A DNA stretch of 64,000 nucleotides from Cristatella mucedo (lineage: Eukaryota > Bryozoa > Phylactolaemata > Cristatellidae), in NCBI GenBank assembly GCA_009760855.2, contig WPIO01000003.1, positions 1,163,001 to 1,227,000 on the forward strand, in the 5' to 3' direction. Under the pieces are notes generated by a model. The model saw nothing but the letters and a program-made list of their open reading frames with translations, had not been told where the DNA came from and did no database searches. Below are positions 1 to 11,372 of this stretch, one piece after another. Every line of letters begins with the position of its first letter. Position 1 is the first letter of the stretch. The translations under genes were made by a program, and so were the position numbers.

Positions 1-496
1 GTTTCTCCAGTAAATCGCAGGCTAAGCTCAAATTGGTGCTGGCAACTCTTCCGGCGTCTTCGCGGTGACTCTACTCGTACGGCGCTCCGCCGCCGACGCT
101 GCTGCCGCACGGCGCACGGCGCGAAGCGGCCCCAGCCTTAGCCGTTGGCTTTGTCACCGGCTTTGCAGCAGCGGCGGGCAGGAGCGGGTCACCTGGACAT
201 GAGCCAACTGGCGGAGCCACGCGAAAAACAGCGCTCATAAACTGCTTAGAGTGCACTGCGCGTTGTGCGAACGTCGCTGGACCGCGGCTCTTCAGAGTGC
301 CGCCTGACGTCGCCACGCTCGCAGCGTGAAAGCAGGTAAGACATGGAGGTCAGGAGGTCAGGCGTCCCCTCGGTGGCGTGCGTGCCTCTCTGGGAGCTGA
401 CGCCGAGACGGCACCTCTCGTAGAGCTGTGACGTGCAAGCGTAAAGTTACTTCAATTGCGCAACGTCGGCCTTTCGCACACGAGAGCCATCACACA

Positions 497-1190
497 CATA
501 ATAATATAATAATAATAATGCAGTTGATAAAGCGCCCTCAGAGAACTCAATCTCTCTCTCTTGGCGCTTTACATTTGCTGCAAAGGGAAATGAAATTGAA
601 AGGTGAGTAATGTCATGCTTGATAAGCAAGCAAAATGAATAACATGGTCAGGGGTGATATGCACAGGGTCAGCATGCAAATGTGGTTAGTGGCAGATATC
701 TTTCTCAGCGGCTGGAAAAGAACTGCGTCGATCGGTTAGTGATGGCGTGCACAGCTTCAGTAAGCGGACGCCAACGCGGCACAGCTCGGTCGGCGCACGG
801 ATCCAGAAACTCGTGCGCGGAGTGGGTGCGCTTTGAGATTCTTTTTAGACGTCTTGAAGGAGCCAGACGGCGCCGCGACGTCAGCGGGTAGTGAGTTTCG
901 GGCTTTGAGAGCTTGCGAACCAAACGCACGGTCACTGAAGGATTGGAGACCGGTTGGAGACCTGGCTGAGAACGAGATGAGAGTCCAGTCAGGAGCCACG
1001 AGGCCGCGAGGCCACAAACGTGAACCGGCTTGGTTGCTGTATCCTTATCTCCTCAGGCCCGAATGCTTGAAATAGTAACCAGCCGAAGGTACTCGACTGC
1101 GGAGTTGATGTAAGGAGTATACTCATCAAGAGAGTTAAGTGAGTTTGACGTGCTGGAAGGCGGGGAGGGATCAAAGCTAAAGGTCTGTCT
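497..1190 (-). mobile_element. LINE first family, 3' part
   Basis: The tail begins at AAT repeats near 497 with CTCAGAGAACTCAATCTC. The minus strand further up reads SFSDRAFGSQALKARNSLPA and then KNLKAHPL, and LLTSTPQSSTFG further up. Degraded. Confidence 0.75.
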
Positions 1191-1917
1191 GTGCGTGCAC
1201 AGTTTTGGAATGAAGTCATAGCTCATACTCTGTGATTAAATCGTCAAGACTAACATAATTGTCAAAGTTGTAGATCTAGAATAGATCTCCATGGTATCCT
1301 ATACTTTCAAGGTTCATCTGATGACAATTGGCCATTGACATCTACGCTGCAATAACTCCTATTGAGGTAGGACCTAATCAATTGCAGTGATTAACTCACA
1401 ACTTGACAGGCACTCAGGGTGGACTTAATGTTCAATGGGATAACACGCTTCTGCGAGATTCAACAGAAATAGTAGTGTCACTCTACCTTGAGGAGCTTTT
1501 CTGAGAATGGCATGTACACTCACAGCAGTGCGAACTGTTCCTAGTATTTAGCTTGTCAACCGGACTGCAGCTAACTTCCTGGGTTTGAAGTAGTGCTATT
1601 AATGGGCAGCATCGTAGCGTAGCGCTCAAGGCATGCGAAACTACGTAGCAGCGACTAAAAGTGATTCGTCGGCAGGAGTATTTCCAGAAATGAATGCCGG
1701 CGTCTCGCACTTAATTCGGCTGCTTACTTCCGAGCGAATGCGATCGCGTCTTTTATTTTCCCCTTGAGTGTAGTGCAACGGATTCATCACATCCCGCGAC
1801 AGGTGATTAGCAGTCTAAGATGGACTACGCCTATTTCCGTTTTGGTAAATGCTTCCCTCCGCCCTACCCATTCACGTTTAGGTACATCAATCAATCAATC
1901 ATATACCTTTGTTTGTA
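1191..1917. other. no recognisable feature
   Basis: Mixed-composition sequence. I see no gene, repeat or LINE match. Confidence 0.5.
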
Positions 1918-1984
1918 GATGTATCTCTATCCATCTAACTATCTTTCTATCGAATTCTCTTTAGCTAGCTATCTATCCACCTAT
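1918..1984 (+). repeat. degenerate (CTAT)n
   Basis: CTATCCATCTAACTATCTTT and similar tetramers. Confidence 0.7.
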
Positions 1985-1989
1985 AAGGC

Positions 1990-2960
1990 CGAGTCTAACT
2001 TGTATGCAAGCAAAATATTGTTGAATCACTGATGCACAACAAAAAAATGCTAAGGTCTACCGTCAACCATCTCCTTAACCACTTCTTCCACGCTAGCTCC
2101 TTAGCTTGTGATCCTTGCGGTGATCTAGACGATCGCTTCTCCAGCTCCATTACCAGCAAGATGTACAAAACGAGAGAGTCCATTCCATTGAGGTAGTAGC
2201 GTCTCTTCCGGGCTCCTGTCCCTCATTAAGAACCCCGCAGGACGCCTCTATCTCGATTCCGTGCTGCACCTCACTGTTTACATTCAAGGACACTAGTGAC
2301 CTCATTCTGAAATTCATTTCAAAGTCAAAGACTGGTCATCTAGACCTTATTCCTACTAAAATGACCTACTTCTAATATGCACAGATCTTCTGCTGCCAGG
2401 CACAACTAAAAAAAAATTTGTAATTACCTTCAGGTCATGTCATGTCACTGTATCTTTTAAGAAGGCTGCTGTTGAGCCACTAATTAAGAAAGCAACACTT
2501 GATCAAGAGAACTTGAGCAACTTCCGCCCAGCCTGCCTTCTGCAGTTCTTATCAAAGGCACTGGAACGAGTTTTGGAAGACAGTTTGAACTCTTACATTG
2601 AAACTTCAAACCTAGCAAGTAAATAGAGCCAATAACTCATGTCAATAGAGTCCATATTGCTTCGGGTGGATAATGACCTCAGGAGTGCAGGCTTAGGTAC
2701 AATCTCGGCTTGTTTTATTTAATCTTTCGGCAGCGATTGACACTATTGATCGTCAACTGTTCTCGAGCGCCCGCTATCTCGCTTGGGCATCACTAGCCCT
2801 GATCTATAATGGTTTGAGTAATATCTCAGCGGAGGAATCCCGAGTATTGATGTGAATAGAAAAAGACCATCCCAGGAATCACTGAAATATGGGATGACCC
2901 TCAGGGGTATCTCGCCGCTGGCGTATCTCCTGTTGCATCGGCACGTAATCTCGAATTCGT
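1990..2960 (+). mobile_element. decayed LINE, linker to reverse transcriptase
   Basis: Nucleotides near 2010-2190 match the QMHNPKMLMSKINHLL-to-DLADRFS region of the larger copy. 2460-2650 matches KAVVRPLLKKATLDQENLSN and onwards. 2890 matches LKYGVPQG, and 2928 matches SPVASARNL. Frequent stops and small deletions. Confidence 0.65.
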
Positions 2961-4079
2961 TCGTATCTGTCCCGGTCTAAGACTACATCGAGCTTTTTCC
3001 GTTGCGTCTCCTTGCGTCGCGATTACGGGACCGTTCTGTGAGAGTACGTCTGCTCGCACGGTCGCTTCGTCGCGCTCGTCGGCGATATAGATATAGATAT
3101 AGGCGATTGTCACCCGCTTATCTGAGGGTGCATTTGCTTTCGCTACTTCCACCGGCTGCTAACCACGTGCCGTATACCGGCGGAGAAGCTGTGCAGTGAC
3201 CTGACCGGGCGGAGCGCACCGGACCGCCTGGCTTCACCCGCTCGTGCTTAGTAGCAACGATGCGCTAGTCCCGAAGCCAGCGCCATTTAAAGAGCAACTC
3301 GTGAGCCCGAGCGGCTCCGAGCTCCGGAGCTCGGAGCGGGAAGCTTCGAATCCTGAACCCACGAACCCTCGGTCGCGAGGAGCGAGCACATTGCCGCACG
3401 CTGCGACGGCTGCTAAGCAAGGGGCTACGCGACTGAACCTCTCGCGGCAGACCGCAGAAAGCTAGCGACACAGCGAGGACCGCACTCGCTTCGCGCCATC
3501 TCCATTCGAGCGCACGGTCGAGTGAAGTCACGATGGTGGCCATTTGCTGCTCAGTCAGTGGGCGCCTCGAAAGGTTCGAGAGCTGCTCGGTGCTTTCTCC
3601 GGGCTCCAGCAAGGGGGGATAAGCTTGCATAAGTCTGCTGCTGTCAAACGCGGTCCTTCGGTTGAATGCTAGCCGTGGAACTTCCTCAGGCCAAGTCACG
3701 AGCCTCGTGCGACGCACGGGTGCCTCGATTTCGCGCCCCCCCCCCCGGCTCAACGCGCGGAGCAACTCCTGCGCCGCCGACTCTTACGGTCACATGGTCC
3801 TCAGCTCGGACTCTCGTCCTCTGCTGCGGCTTGCTGGGAAACACAGCAAAAACATATTGACTACTCTTGCAGTTAATCTAGACTTCCGCCTCGGCTCAAA
3901 GCCGGCGCGGTGTGGGCCGCTCGACCGCCAGGCTGGCAAGCAAATTAGCCGCCGGTAGCTACGCTAAGTAGCTGTGCCCCTGCGGCGCTGAAGACGATTA
4001 CTCGCAGTTATCTAAATTAGCTCGGAGTAGAAACGCAAGAAATAGAAAGACTTTAGGGAAAGTTACAGGAACGCCAGCA
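2961..4079. other. CpG-rich stretch, no confirmed gene
   Basis: Contains the unassigned minus-strand frame at 3265-3765 and short GATATA repeats near 3086. Nothing else supported. Confidence 0.45.
3265..3765 (-). other. 166-codon open frame, unassigned
   Basis: One segment (NLSRRPLTEQQMATIVTSLD) faintly recalls the NLS..LT..E..LL motif next to reverse transcriptase in some retroelements. The rest is Arg/Ser-rich and CpG-driven. I do not call it a gene. Confidence 0.2.
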
Positions 4080-4330
4080 AGAGAGATGAGCATTTGTGAC
4101 GTGCCATCTCGACTTCTGTAACTCGCTGCTTGCTGGTCCACCGACATGTGCAATCAGGCGCTGACAGCTGGTGCAAGACTCTGCAGCCAGGCTTGTCTGT
4201 CTTGAGCATCGCAGTTGCCACGTCACACCACTTCTCGCCGACCGGCACTGGCTCCCAGTCAAGCAACGCATCGACTTCGACGTTTTGTCGCTCACTTTTA
4301 GTCTTGTCGCTCACTTCACCGGAAGTTGGG
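4080..4330 (+). mobile_element. LINE first-family fragment
   Basis: The DNA parallels the segment encoding TSRLDFCNSLLTGLPACAIR to QRIDFKVLSLTF in other copies, with shifts. No 3' tail is visible. Confidence 0.65.
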
Positions 4331-4744
4331 TCCAGTCAAACTCGTCTCCGATCACTAGCCACGAGCACTCGGTTAGTCCTACGCTTCCGTCTCGAGTCGC
4401 GGCGGTGCCTGACGGAACTAGACCTTCCGCGAAATCGTACACTACCGTCTTCATGCCGGCGCGCCAGCACGAAGGTGTGCCATCGTGGCCGGCGCGTCAG
4501 CAGCGCGTACGCATTCGATACCGGCTCGCCATTGTAAGAAAGGAAAGATTAGCTAATTCATCAGCCTCGCTTGCGTAGCGGCAGACGAGCCGCCGCCGCG
4601 GCGGCAGCAAGCACTTCCGCTCGCAGCGAACAATAAGGCGTGGCGCGCTACAGGACTCGCTCTCAAGACCAGAGGCCTGAAGACCGATCGCATTACTCCA
4701 GGGGCAGAGACGCCGCGGCTAGCGGCATTTTTGTAAGCGTACAA

Positions 4745-4850
4745 AATTCATTTGCACGGCACCCTTAAAGAACTGAACCTTTATCCAGGCGCTGCACGTA
4801 TGCCGCAGGGCCCGACCCCACGACATCTCTCCGCATTGCCCTCTCTGGCT
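4745..4850 (-). mobile_element. possible SINE family 2 remnant
   Basis: CCCTTAAAGAACTGAACCTT plus GGCGCTGCACGTATGCCGCA resembles the tail side of the 49.0 kb copy. Weak. Confidence 0.35.
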
Positions 4851-5179
4851 GGCGGTCACTACGCAGGCGATATTCCGCCCTCTGTTTACGCGCTCACTCG
4901 CTGCGAGCCGACTCTCTGAAAAGCGGCGACTCATCAGAAAAGCGTCACCAGGAGAGGTCACGCGTCGTGACGCGTAACCCCGGCGACGGCCGCGGACCCA
5001 AAGCGAGCTGGCGCAGCTGCCGAGTCTTAGAAGCGTCGTCGCAAGGCGCACGCGCGGGAGCGAGGTCGCGAGATGAACCGACCAAGGGAGGAGAGAGAAG
5101 AAAAAGATTGAGTGAGAGAGACAGAGAGGCAGAGGTCGGACGTGGCCGGCGATGGCGGCGGCGAAGGTGGCTACGAGAT

Positions 5180-5245
5180 CGACGCGCCGCAGCCGCAGCC
5201 GCCGCGGCCGCCGCAGCCGCAGCCGCCGCCGCCGCCGCCGCCGCA
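5180..5245 (+). repeat. GCC/GCA trinucleotide-rich tract
   Basis: CCGCAGCCGCAGCCGCCGCG and on to (GCC)n. A similar tract is at 5495-5530. Open frames here are poly-Pro/Ala and I do not read them as genes. Confidence 0.85.
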
Positions 5246-5834
5246 GGACAACTCGTTCAAGACGATCATTCTTGTTATTCGTACGAGAAAAAAAGTAGCT
5301 GAAACAACTCTTGAGAGAGTACGGCTCCGCCAACGGTACAGGAAAGGACAAAGGTTCCGAGGCATGATGTATTTACTCGGCGGTTTGTCTCGTCGGCGAC
5401 AGCAGAAATGAATAGTGGCGGTCTGCGGAGAATAGGCGCTCCAGTAGCCGGCGAGACGGCGCCTCGCTCCTCGTGAGCCGTTCGCGCGCGCTGCCGCCGC
5501 CGCAGCCGCAGCCGCCGCCGTCGCTGCCTCTGCCGCGGCGGCTTAGGTGCGACGGCTGCCCGTGCCCATGTAATCTCGCCGGACAGCTCACCGCTTACGG
5601 TGCCGGTGGCTGCGCGGATGGCGATGGCTGCTCACTAGCGCTTCTTTACTGCACGGCTGCCGCGTCGTAAGCTTAGCGTTGTACGTAGCGATGCGCAGCG
5701 TGCGCCTCGTAGCCGCTAGGGCAGTCTCGAGAGCGGAAGTCGGTGCGACCGCGGGACGGGGCAGCGCTTAATTAATTAATCAGCGGCTTAATTAATCGGC
5801 GCGCCCGCGTGCTCATCCGAGACAATACGCCGCC

Positions 5835-5897
5835 TCCCCGCCCCGCCCCGCCCCGCCCCGCCCCGCCCCGCCCCGCCCCGCCCCGCCCCGCCCCGCC
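5835..5897 (+). repeat. (CCCCG) pentamer repeat, about 12 units
   Basis: Uninterrupted CCCCG units. The minus strand is (CGGGG)n, a G-quadruplex-prone sequence. Confidence 0.95.
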
Positions 5898-6289
5898 CTG
5901 CCCGCCCCTCCCCGCGATTGCACCGCCAGTCGAGTCGTCTTTCAACTCGCCCTTACCGAAAATAGCGGTAGACGGCGCGTAATAATGCTGCCAAGCGGAG
6001 CTAGAATACACGAACGCTGCGCGTCATAGAACGCTTTATTCATTTTGCACGCGTAGCTTCCTTCCCACTTTCTGCCGCCATGCGGCTGAGGTTAGCTTGA
6101 CCTCGGCAGAGACTTCCTGTCTTCAAAAAGCGGGTTCACTGTGTCGTCTGCCTCTCGCTGCGGAATTAGCAGCGGTTTTCGCTCGACGGGCTTGCTTAGA
6201 CAGGGCGGCGCCATAGAGTCGGGCGCCGCCATTCGATTTTTCATTGCTGCTCATCTATTTCATCTTGATCGTAGTTTGCAGAAAATTCG

Positions 6290-6740
6290 TGATGTAATGT
6301 AATGTAATTTATCTCCGTCTGTAACTCCACAAAGTCATAAAGACCATGTGAGTGTTACGCAAGAGAGTTTTGTATAGCGAACTCACAGCCTAGGAGGCTT
6401 TTGGTACGCATTTGGTAGCCAACAGACTTCGTCTCACGCAGCAAAGAGAAAGTTGGAAGCATAGCAGAGTCAGGAGAGCAGTTGAGGTACGGAGTAGCAT
6501 GGAAGTAGCAACTCAGAACCGCTGAAAAGGATGAGCCATAGTCGGCAGTATTAAAGTAGTTGTCGTTGCGTAAGAATTGTGGAAGCAAGTTCCACAGTCT
6601 AGGACTTGCAGAGCTAAAGCTTCCGTCGCCAACGGTCTTTAAGCGGAGGAATGGGATTGCTAATTTATTGTCCAGACAGGAACTGAGGGCATGAAGAGGC
6701 TAACACTGGTGCAGCAGTTCATAAACTGTCGCCAGCACCA
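6290..6740 (-). mobile_element. LINE second family, 3' part
   Basis: Starts at the plus-strand short repeat GTAATGTAATGTAATTT (the 3' tail on the minus strand). It runs through the conserved 3' UTR to the KTVGDGSF-coding segment (plus CCAACGGTCTTTAAGCGGAG) and upstream. No intact frame. Confidence 0.7.
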
Positions 6741-7293
6741 GTCTTAATTGATGGAAATTCGGATGAGAGCTAGTGATATCGCTGTAGAGTAGCAGTGCAA
6801 AATAGCGTAACGCGAAGTCCCTTCTCTTAGCTCTGCGATTGATCAGCCCTAAGAACGCTGAACCAACCGGGCAGCTTTACAGCGGTCTTAAGCTCCAGCC
6901 GGCTGGCAGCGTATACTGGTACGGAGTGTATTCACCGCCACGCGCTGCTAATGATCGCTAAAGCACTATCTGTAATCAGCGATTTCAAGTGCTTCAATAA
7001 TTAATGGTCGTTTAATTTCACACGGGCAGCTTACGCGCGCTTCGCTAGGTCGGTCGCTTCTCGCGGGCTCTCGGAGTTATCGCCCCTTTTCTGCGTCGGC
7101 GAGAAGCGATGACAAGTAGCGCTTGTAGCTTGCGCCATATATGCAAGAAGCTCTAAGCTTAGAATATAGAATGTAGGCTTAGAATATAGTCGCCCGCATA
7201 AGCAGCTTGACATTCTTTCTAGAACGGGGCAAGGATCAACGTTAGGATATACGTCCAGTTTTGTTCGAAATTCGTCCACAATCAAGTTTTCAG

Positions 7294-7294
<1 letters not shown>

Positions 7295-7357
<63 letters not shown>

Positions 7358-7384
7358 GTGTGTGTGTGTATATATATATAAATG

Positions 7385-7439
<55 letters not shown>

Positions 7440-7450
7440 CATATATATCG
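7295..7450. repeat. compound (CA)n-(TA)n-(TG)n microsatellite
   Basis: (CA)n to 7345, TA, a short TG run at 7358-7369, then TA to about 7448. Confidence 0.95.
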
Positions 7451-7611
7451 ACTCCGCGTATAAGAATATCGGATATATTTCCGCTTATAAGAATAGCTAT
7501 TATGCGTCCCAGATTTTTTGTATATGCGTAGCTTTCGTATATGAGAATACTCCGCATATAAGAATACCTATTTGCCGACCCGAGCGTATTCTCATAAGCA
7601 GTGTCGATTGC

Positions 7612-7617
<6 letters not shown>

Positions 7618-7688
<71 letters not shown>
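7618..7688 (+). repeat. (TG)n microsatellite
   Basis: About 33 TG units. It is the complement of the (CA)n 270 bases upstream. Confidence 0.95.
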
Positions 7689-7689
<1 letters not shown>

Positions 7690-7899
7690 ATATATAGCTG
7701 GCCGCAAAATCTTTTCACCTTGACTAATTCCGTGTTTTAATAAGATCTGATTGTAATTAAACACGAACATTGAGCTATAGTGAGACTTAAAATAATGATA
7801 ACACATTAGCACCGTCCGTGAACCTAATCTCCTCCTAGGCTCTTTATATACGCTTAAAGGAAGCTTGATCAAATATCTTATGTGGCACCCAGTTTAAGG

Positions 7900-8200
7900 G
7901 CTCATTAGCGCTCGAAGGACAAATCACAAGGGCCCACTAAATGCTTTGATAAATAAGTGTGCTTTTAGCGTCTTTTAATGTCGTCAATTCGGTGATGTCG
8001 TGGCGTCAGTAGGGAGTGAGTTTCAGGCTTTGGGAGCACATGAACTAAAGGCACGGTCACCAAAGCATTTGAGCTGTATACGAGGTATTGCTATATGATT
8101 TGAGTCAGAACAGCGATAGTACAATGCTTGGCTCGGTGGGGGAGAAGTTCTGATAGGCTGGAGCCAGAGAATGAAGAGAGATATATCAGTCATTCTCTGT
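7900..8200 (-). mobile_element. LINE first-family fragment
   Basis: The DNA follows 36060-36330 of the larger copy (for example GACAAATCACAAGGGCCCAC, the LINE 3' UTR, then the GDRAF...WNSLP region). The 3' tail itself is missing. Confidence 0.65.
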
Positions 8201-9049
8201 TTCAGCTATTTCACAGCTTTGTTTTACTAGATTTTTATTGAAAGTCAGATAAGTGCAATCTCTGTTGCATGCATATGGCAAAGTCTGCTGGCAACTGGAT
8301 TAGCGTACAAAGTCGCACTAGCGTAAATAGAGCAGGAGTAGCCTTGAACAAGGAAATTCATTTGCCAAATGCTGAAAGAAACGGGTGCATAGATAGCTTC
8401 TTTTTAGGGCGCTTTCCCATGCACAACTCACGAACGTCATCGTCAACTCGCTTAATTTTCTTGGCTTGGTTTGCTTGCTTGGTTTTTACTTTTATTTTCT
8501 GGCCCGACGCAACCGTCGCTATGGTAGTAGCTGGAGGCTTGGTGAATTCGCCTTGGTTTTTGCGTCAGAATGCTTAACGAGGCGAAGTAGCCATCTGCGG
8601 TCGTGCCGTTTACGGAAATGTAGTTACATTTTTAACTTTTGGTGGTTTGTAGTGCAGACGGAATCCGGAAAGAATTCTTCCATACTGTGTCGGAAAGACA
8701 GCAGAGGCAGACGCTTAAGTCTCCACCCGTCTTTTTTGGATATGAGCAAGTGGCAGAGAATAGTGTGTCCGCTATGTCCACAGCCAGTCGCCGGCGCAGC
8801 CAGACTGTATTTAACAGCGCTTTGAAACGACGGCACCGAGCTAAATAGGTCAGATTGTGACTGCTGTTAATCATTCCCACGAGGTTCCCGGATTGCATTG
8901 GCTAGGAATCACCAGGTATGCGTCGAACCGTGGCCGCCGAGGCCGCGTGAATGCCGAAGCCACGAGAGATAGGAGGCGTGAGTCGGTGGAGTTTCTGCTC
9001 GAATGGCCTTGCCATTCTAGTTTGAGCCGCTCCCCCTCTTGTTGTTGTT
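8201..9049. other. no recognisable feature
   Basis: Several short frames on both strands, none with domain signs. Confidence 0.45.
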
Positions 9050-9360
9050 GTTGAGCTCTTGGTCGCCGAGCGGCTGGTGTACGTCATGACCGCTGTTAAA
9101 CACCTGCAACTTCCGTTGCTGTCGAATGGACACACTGATACGGACTTGCCATGCCAAGTTATGCCGGGCTCTTCGTCGCCGCTCCGCGCTCCGATAAGTG
9201 TCCACGCGTGCGCGCGCACTGGTGCCGCCCCAGCGAGTCGCCGGCTCAGCGCTGCGTCAGGCTTTCGGGCGTCGCCCGCATTCGCCGCGCGTCGGCTGAG
9301 ACCATCTCACCGCTACGAGCGCTGCAGCGTTTGCGGCCTAGCGCTGCCCGGACGCGGTAG
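9050..9360 (+). repeat. unclassified dispersed repeat, copy 1
   Basis: Shares ordered segments with 46195-46530: GGTGTACGTCATG, TTGCTGTCGAATGGA versus TCGCTGTCAAATGGA, and CGCGCGTCGGCTGAGA then CACCGCTACGAGCGCT. No terminal structure or ORF that I recognise. Confidence 0.55.
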
Positions 9361-9826
9361 CCGTTGCAGCACCGCGTTCGAAGCACTCTCCTCCGACAAA
9401 GTAATTGCAGGTAAGCGCGTCTCGCTGTTCGCGGGATTTGAACCGCGGCTTGGTGGGCCTACCGCGAGCGTCTGACAGCTGCCTATTTCAAGGAAACATT
9501 CTCTTCCGTGCCAAACCGACCTGGCCTGCGTCTGACTAGCGCGAGCGGACAGCCCCAGCAGCCACCCCAGCAGCCTCGCTCGGTTGGCGTCGCTTCGCGA
9601 TCTTTTCGCGTAGAGCGACAGACGGCGGCGTGCACGGGCGACGCGTGCACGGAGGGTAAGGTTCGAATCGAGTCGTCGTCGATTGTCTGACTTCCCGGTG
9701 TGGCCCACGCCGCCGGCGTATCCGCACGTTCGCCGCACGTGTCGCTCGCCGAGAGAGAAGGCCTGCAACCTTTTCCCTTTCGCCGTCCAAGGCGGGCCGC
9801 CAGCGGCGAGTCGATTGCAGAGAGAG

Positions 9827-9875
9827 CGCGTCAGCACTTCTGACGTCGGCACTTCTGACGTCAGCACTTCTGGCA
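9827..9875 (+). promoter_or_regulatory. 15-bp repeats with CRE-like TGACGTCA
   Basis: GCACTTCTGACGTC repeats, giving TGACGTCG at 9841 and a full CRE palindrome TGACGTCA at 9856-9863, inside a CpG-rich block 300 bases before the ATG at 10159. Promoter role is inferred. Confidence 0.3.
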
Positions 9876-10158
9876 CTTCTAACGCACCTGTCAGGTCGGG
9901 CCGGCCGCGCGCGCTCGTGAAATTCGTACCGGGCGCCACAGCCGCCGCCGCAGCGGCGGCCCGAGCTAGCCGCGTAATAGGAAACCTACGGTGCTACGAG
10001 GCGAGCGCCTCTCGCGAGGTCGACGTGGCGGCGCGCTGACCACGAAGTGTGCACGCCGCTGAATGGAGGGCGCCTTAGTTGCGCTGGCTTTGCGCCGCTC
10101 TCGCGATCCGTCCGTCCGTCCGCGGATCGGTTCCCGCCGGCATCCGCATCCGGCCGCC

Positions 10159-10548
10159 ATGGCGAGCTCGCTCTCCGCCGCCCGCGCGTCCGCCGTTGAG
10201 GCCGCGGCTCAGGCCGCGAGCCGCAAGCCACAGCCGCCTGCCGAAGCGCTGGCGCCGGAACCGCGACGAGACCCCGAGGTCGTCGGCGCGCGGTCATGCG
10301 CATCTGGCCGCCATCGCACGCTCGAGCTCCTCTCGCGCAGGCGCTGCGCTGCTCTAGTCTTTCGAGCTTGGCTGGAGCAGCCGCAGGCTGATAGAAAGTG
10401 TAGGGAAACGCAAGCCGCCAGAGGTCGCACCGGTGCGACTCGGTCTGTAGCGTGTCCAGCCTGGGGAGCCCGGCCGCAGCGCTCGAGCGCTGCGAGCAGT
10501 GGCAGTTCGGCGCGTGAATTGCACTCTTGCACCTTTCAGATTTCGTAA
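10159..10548 (+). CDS. possible CpG-island start exon, weak
   Basis: ATG in an ideal context (GCCGCCATGG) within a CpG-rich block opens 130 codons rich in Ala, Arg and Ser (MASSLSAARASAVEAAAQAA). No domain. GC-rich DNA keeps frames open by chance, so the start context is the only real support. Confidence 0.2.
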   Translation: MASSLSAARASAVEAAAQAASRKPQPPAEALAPEPRRDPEVVGARSCASGRHRTLELLSRRRCAALVFRAWLEQPQADRKCRETQAARGRTGATRSVACPAWGARPQRSSAASSGSSARELHSCTFQIS

Positions 10549-11304
10549 GGCCTGAAGACAGACTTATTATAGTAGGCGATGAACTGCAGGAAGTGGAGTG
10601 GATAGGTTGCTCTCGGTCAGGCATTTGTATAGATGGACTTTAAAGATGTTGTGAGTTTTGGTTGGGACTGTACGGCGTAACTGCGATAACTGCGTCCCAA
10701 AACCTGAAACTTGCTATCCTGACTGACGTTACGACATCCCCAACTTGACGTTAACAAAGATTCTAAAACCACGCCTGTTCATGACAGCCTTTGCTGGGTT
10801 TGTCTTGAGTAGTCTTCTATAGGCCTAAGCATGCTGAGCTGCGTTTTCCACGCTGTCACGAACCAAAGCGAGGTGCTTCTTTACCAGCATATTTGGAGTG
10901 CGTAGAAAGACAGTTTAGTTCTTCTATTGCGCCATGCAAATCTTTCGCTATTTGTATTGTATTGCTGTATTTTTATTATTATTATTGTTATGTGTATTGT
11001 TGTTATTTCCTGATCGCGTTCGAGGCTGCTGCCATACCAGAATTGTGGTTCATGAAGATTTCCTGATCCTGATCGGAACCATGAAGTCTAGCTTGTTGCG
11101 CTGTCAACGATCTCTCTCGAACGACATACTTTGGGGTAAACTTCACGCGGTGCATGTTGCTGCAACTCGTGCTGGGAAGGAAAGGCCCCGTACATAGTTG
11201 ACCATCCAAAGCTAGGCGCCTGCGTCTCGAACCTGTCTCTACCCTTCAAGCCGCCTTCTTAATGTGCGTACCGCCCGCGAAGGCGGCCAGATCGCACCTG
11301 CTAT

Positions 11305-11306
<2 letters not shown>

Positions 11307-11369
<63 letters not shown>
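11307..11369 (+). repeat. (GA)n microsatellite
   Basis: Uninterrupted GA for about 60 bases. Confidence 0.95.

Positions 11370-11372
<3 letters not shown>

Larger units (their letters stand above)
4331..5834. other. CpG-rich stretch with GCC tracts, no gene
   Basis: Open frames are Arg/Ala/Pro-rich and unrecognisable. TTAATTAATTAATC occurs near 5767 and TTAATTAATC near 5788. Confidence 0.45.
9361..11300. other. CpG island-like block then plain sequence
   Basis: 9.4-10.55 kb is strongly CpG-rich (the CRE-like repeats and ideal-context ATG are listed separately). 10.55-11.3 kb shows nothing. Confidence 0.45.

Noticed and set aside
3265-3765. Retroelement protein suggested by NLSRRPLTEQQ
   Set aside because: Only a short faint similarity. 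No reverse transcriptase motif follows in the frame.
7261-7872. Frames of 159 and 196 codons (His-Thr, Cys-Val and Tyr-Ile repeats)
   Set aside because: Microsatellite translation only.
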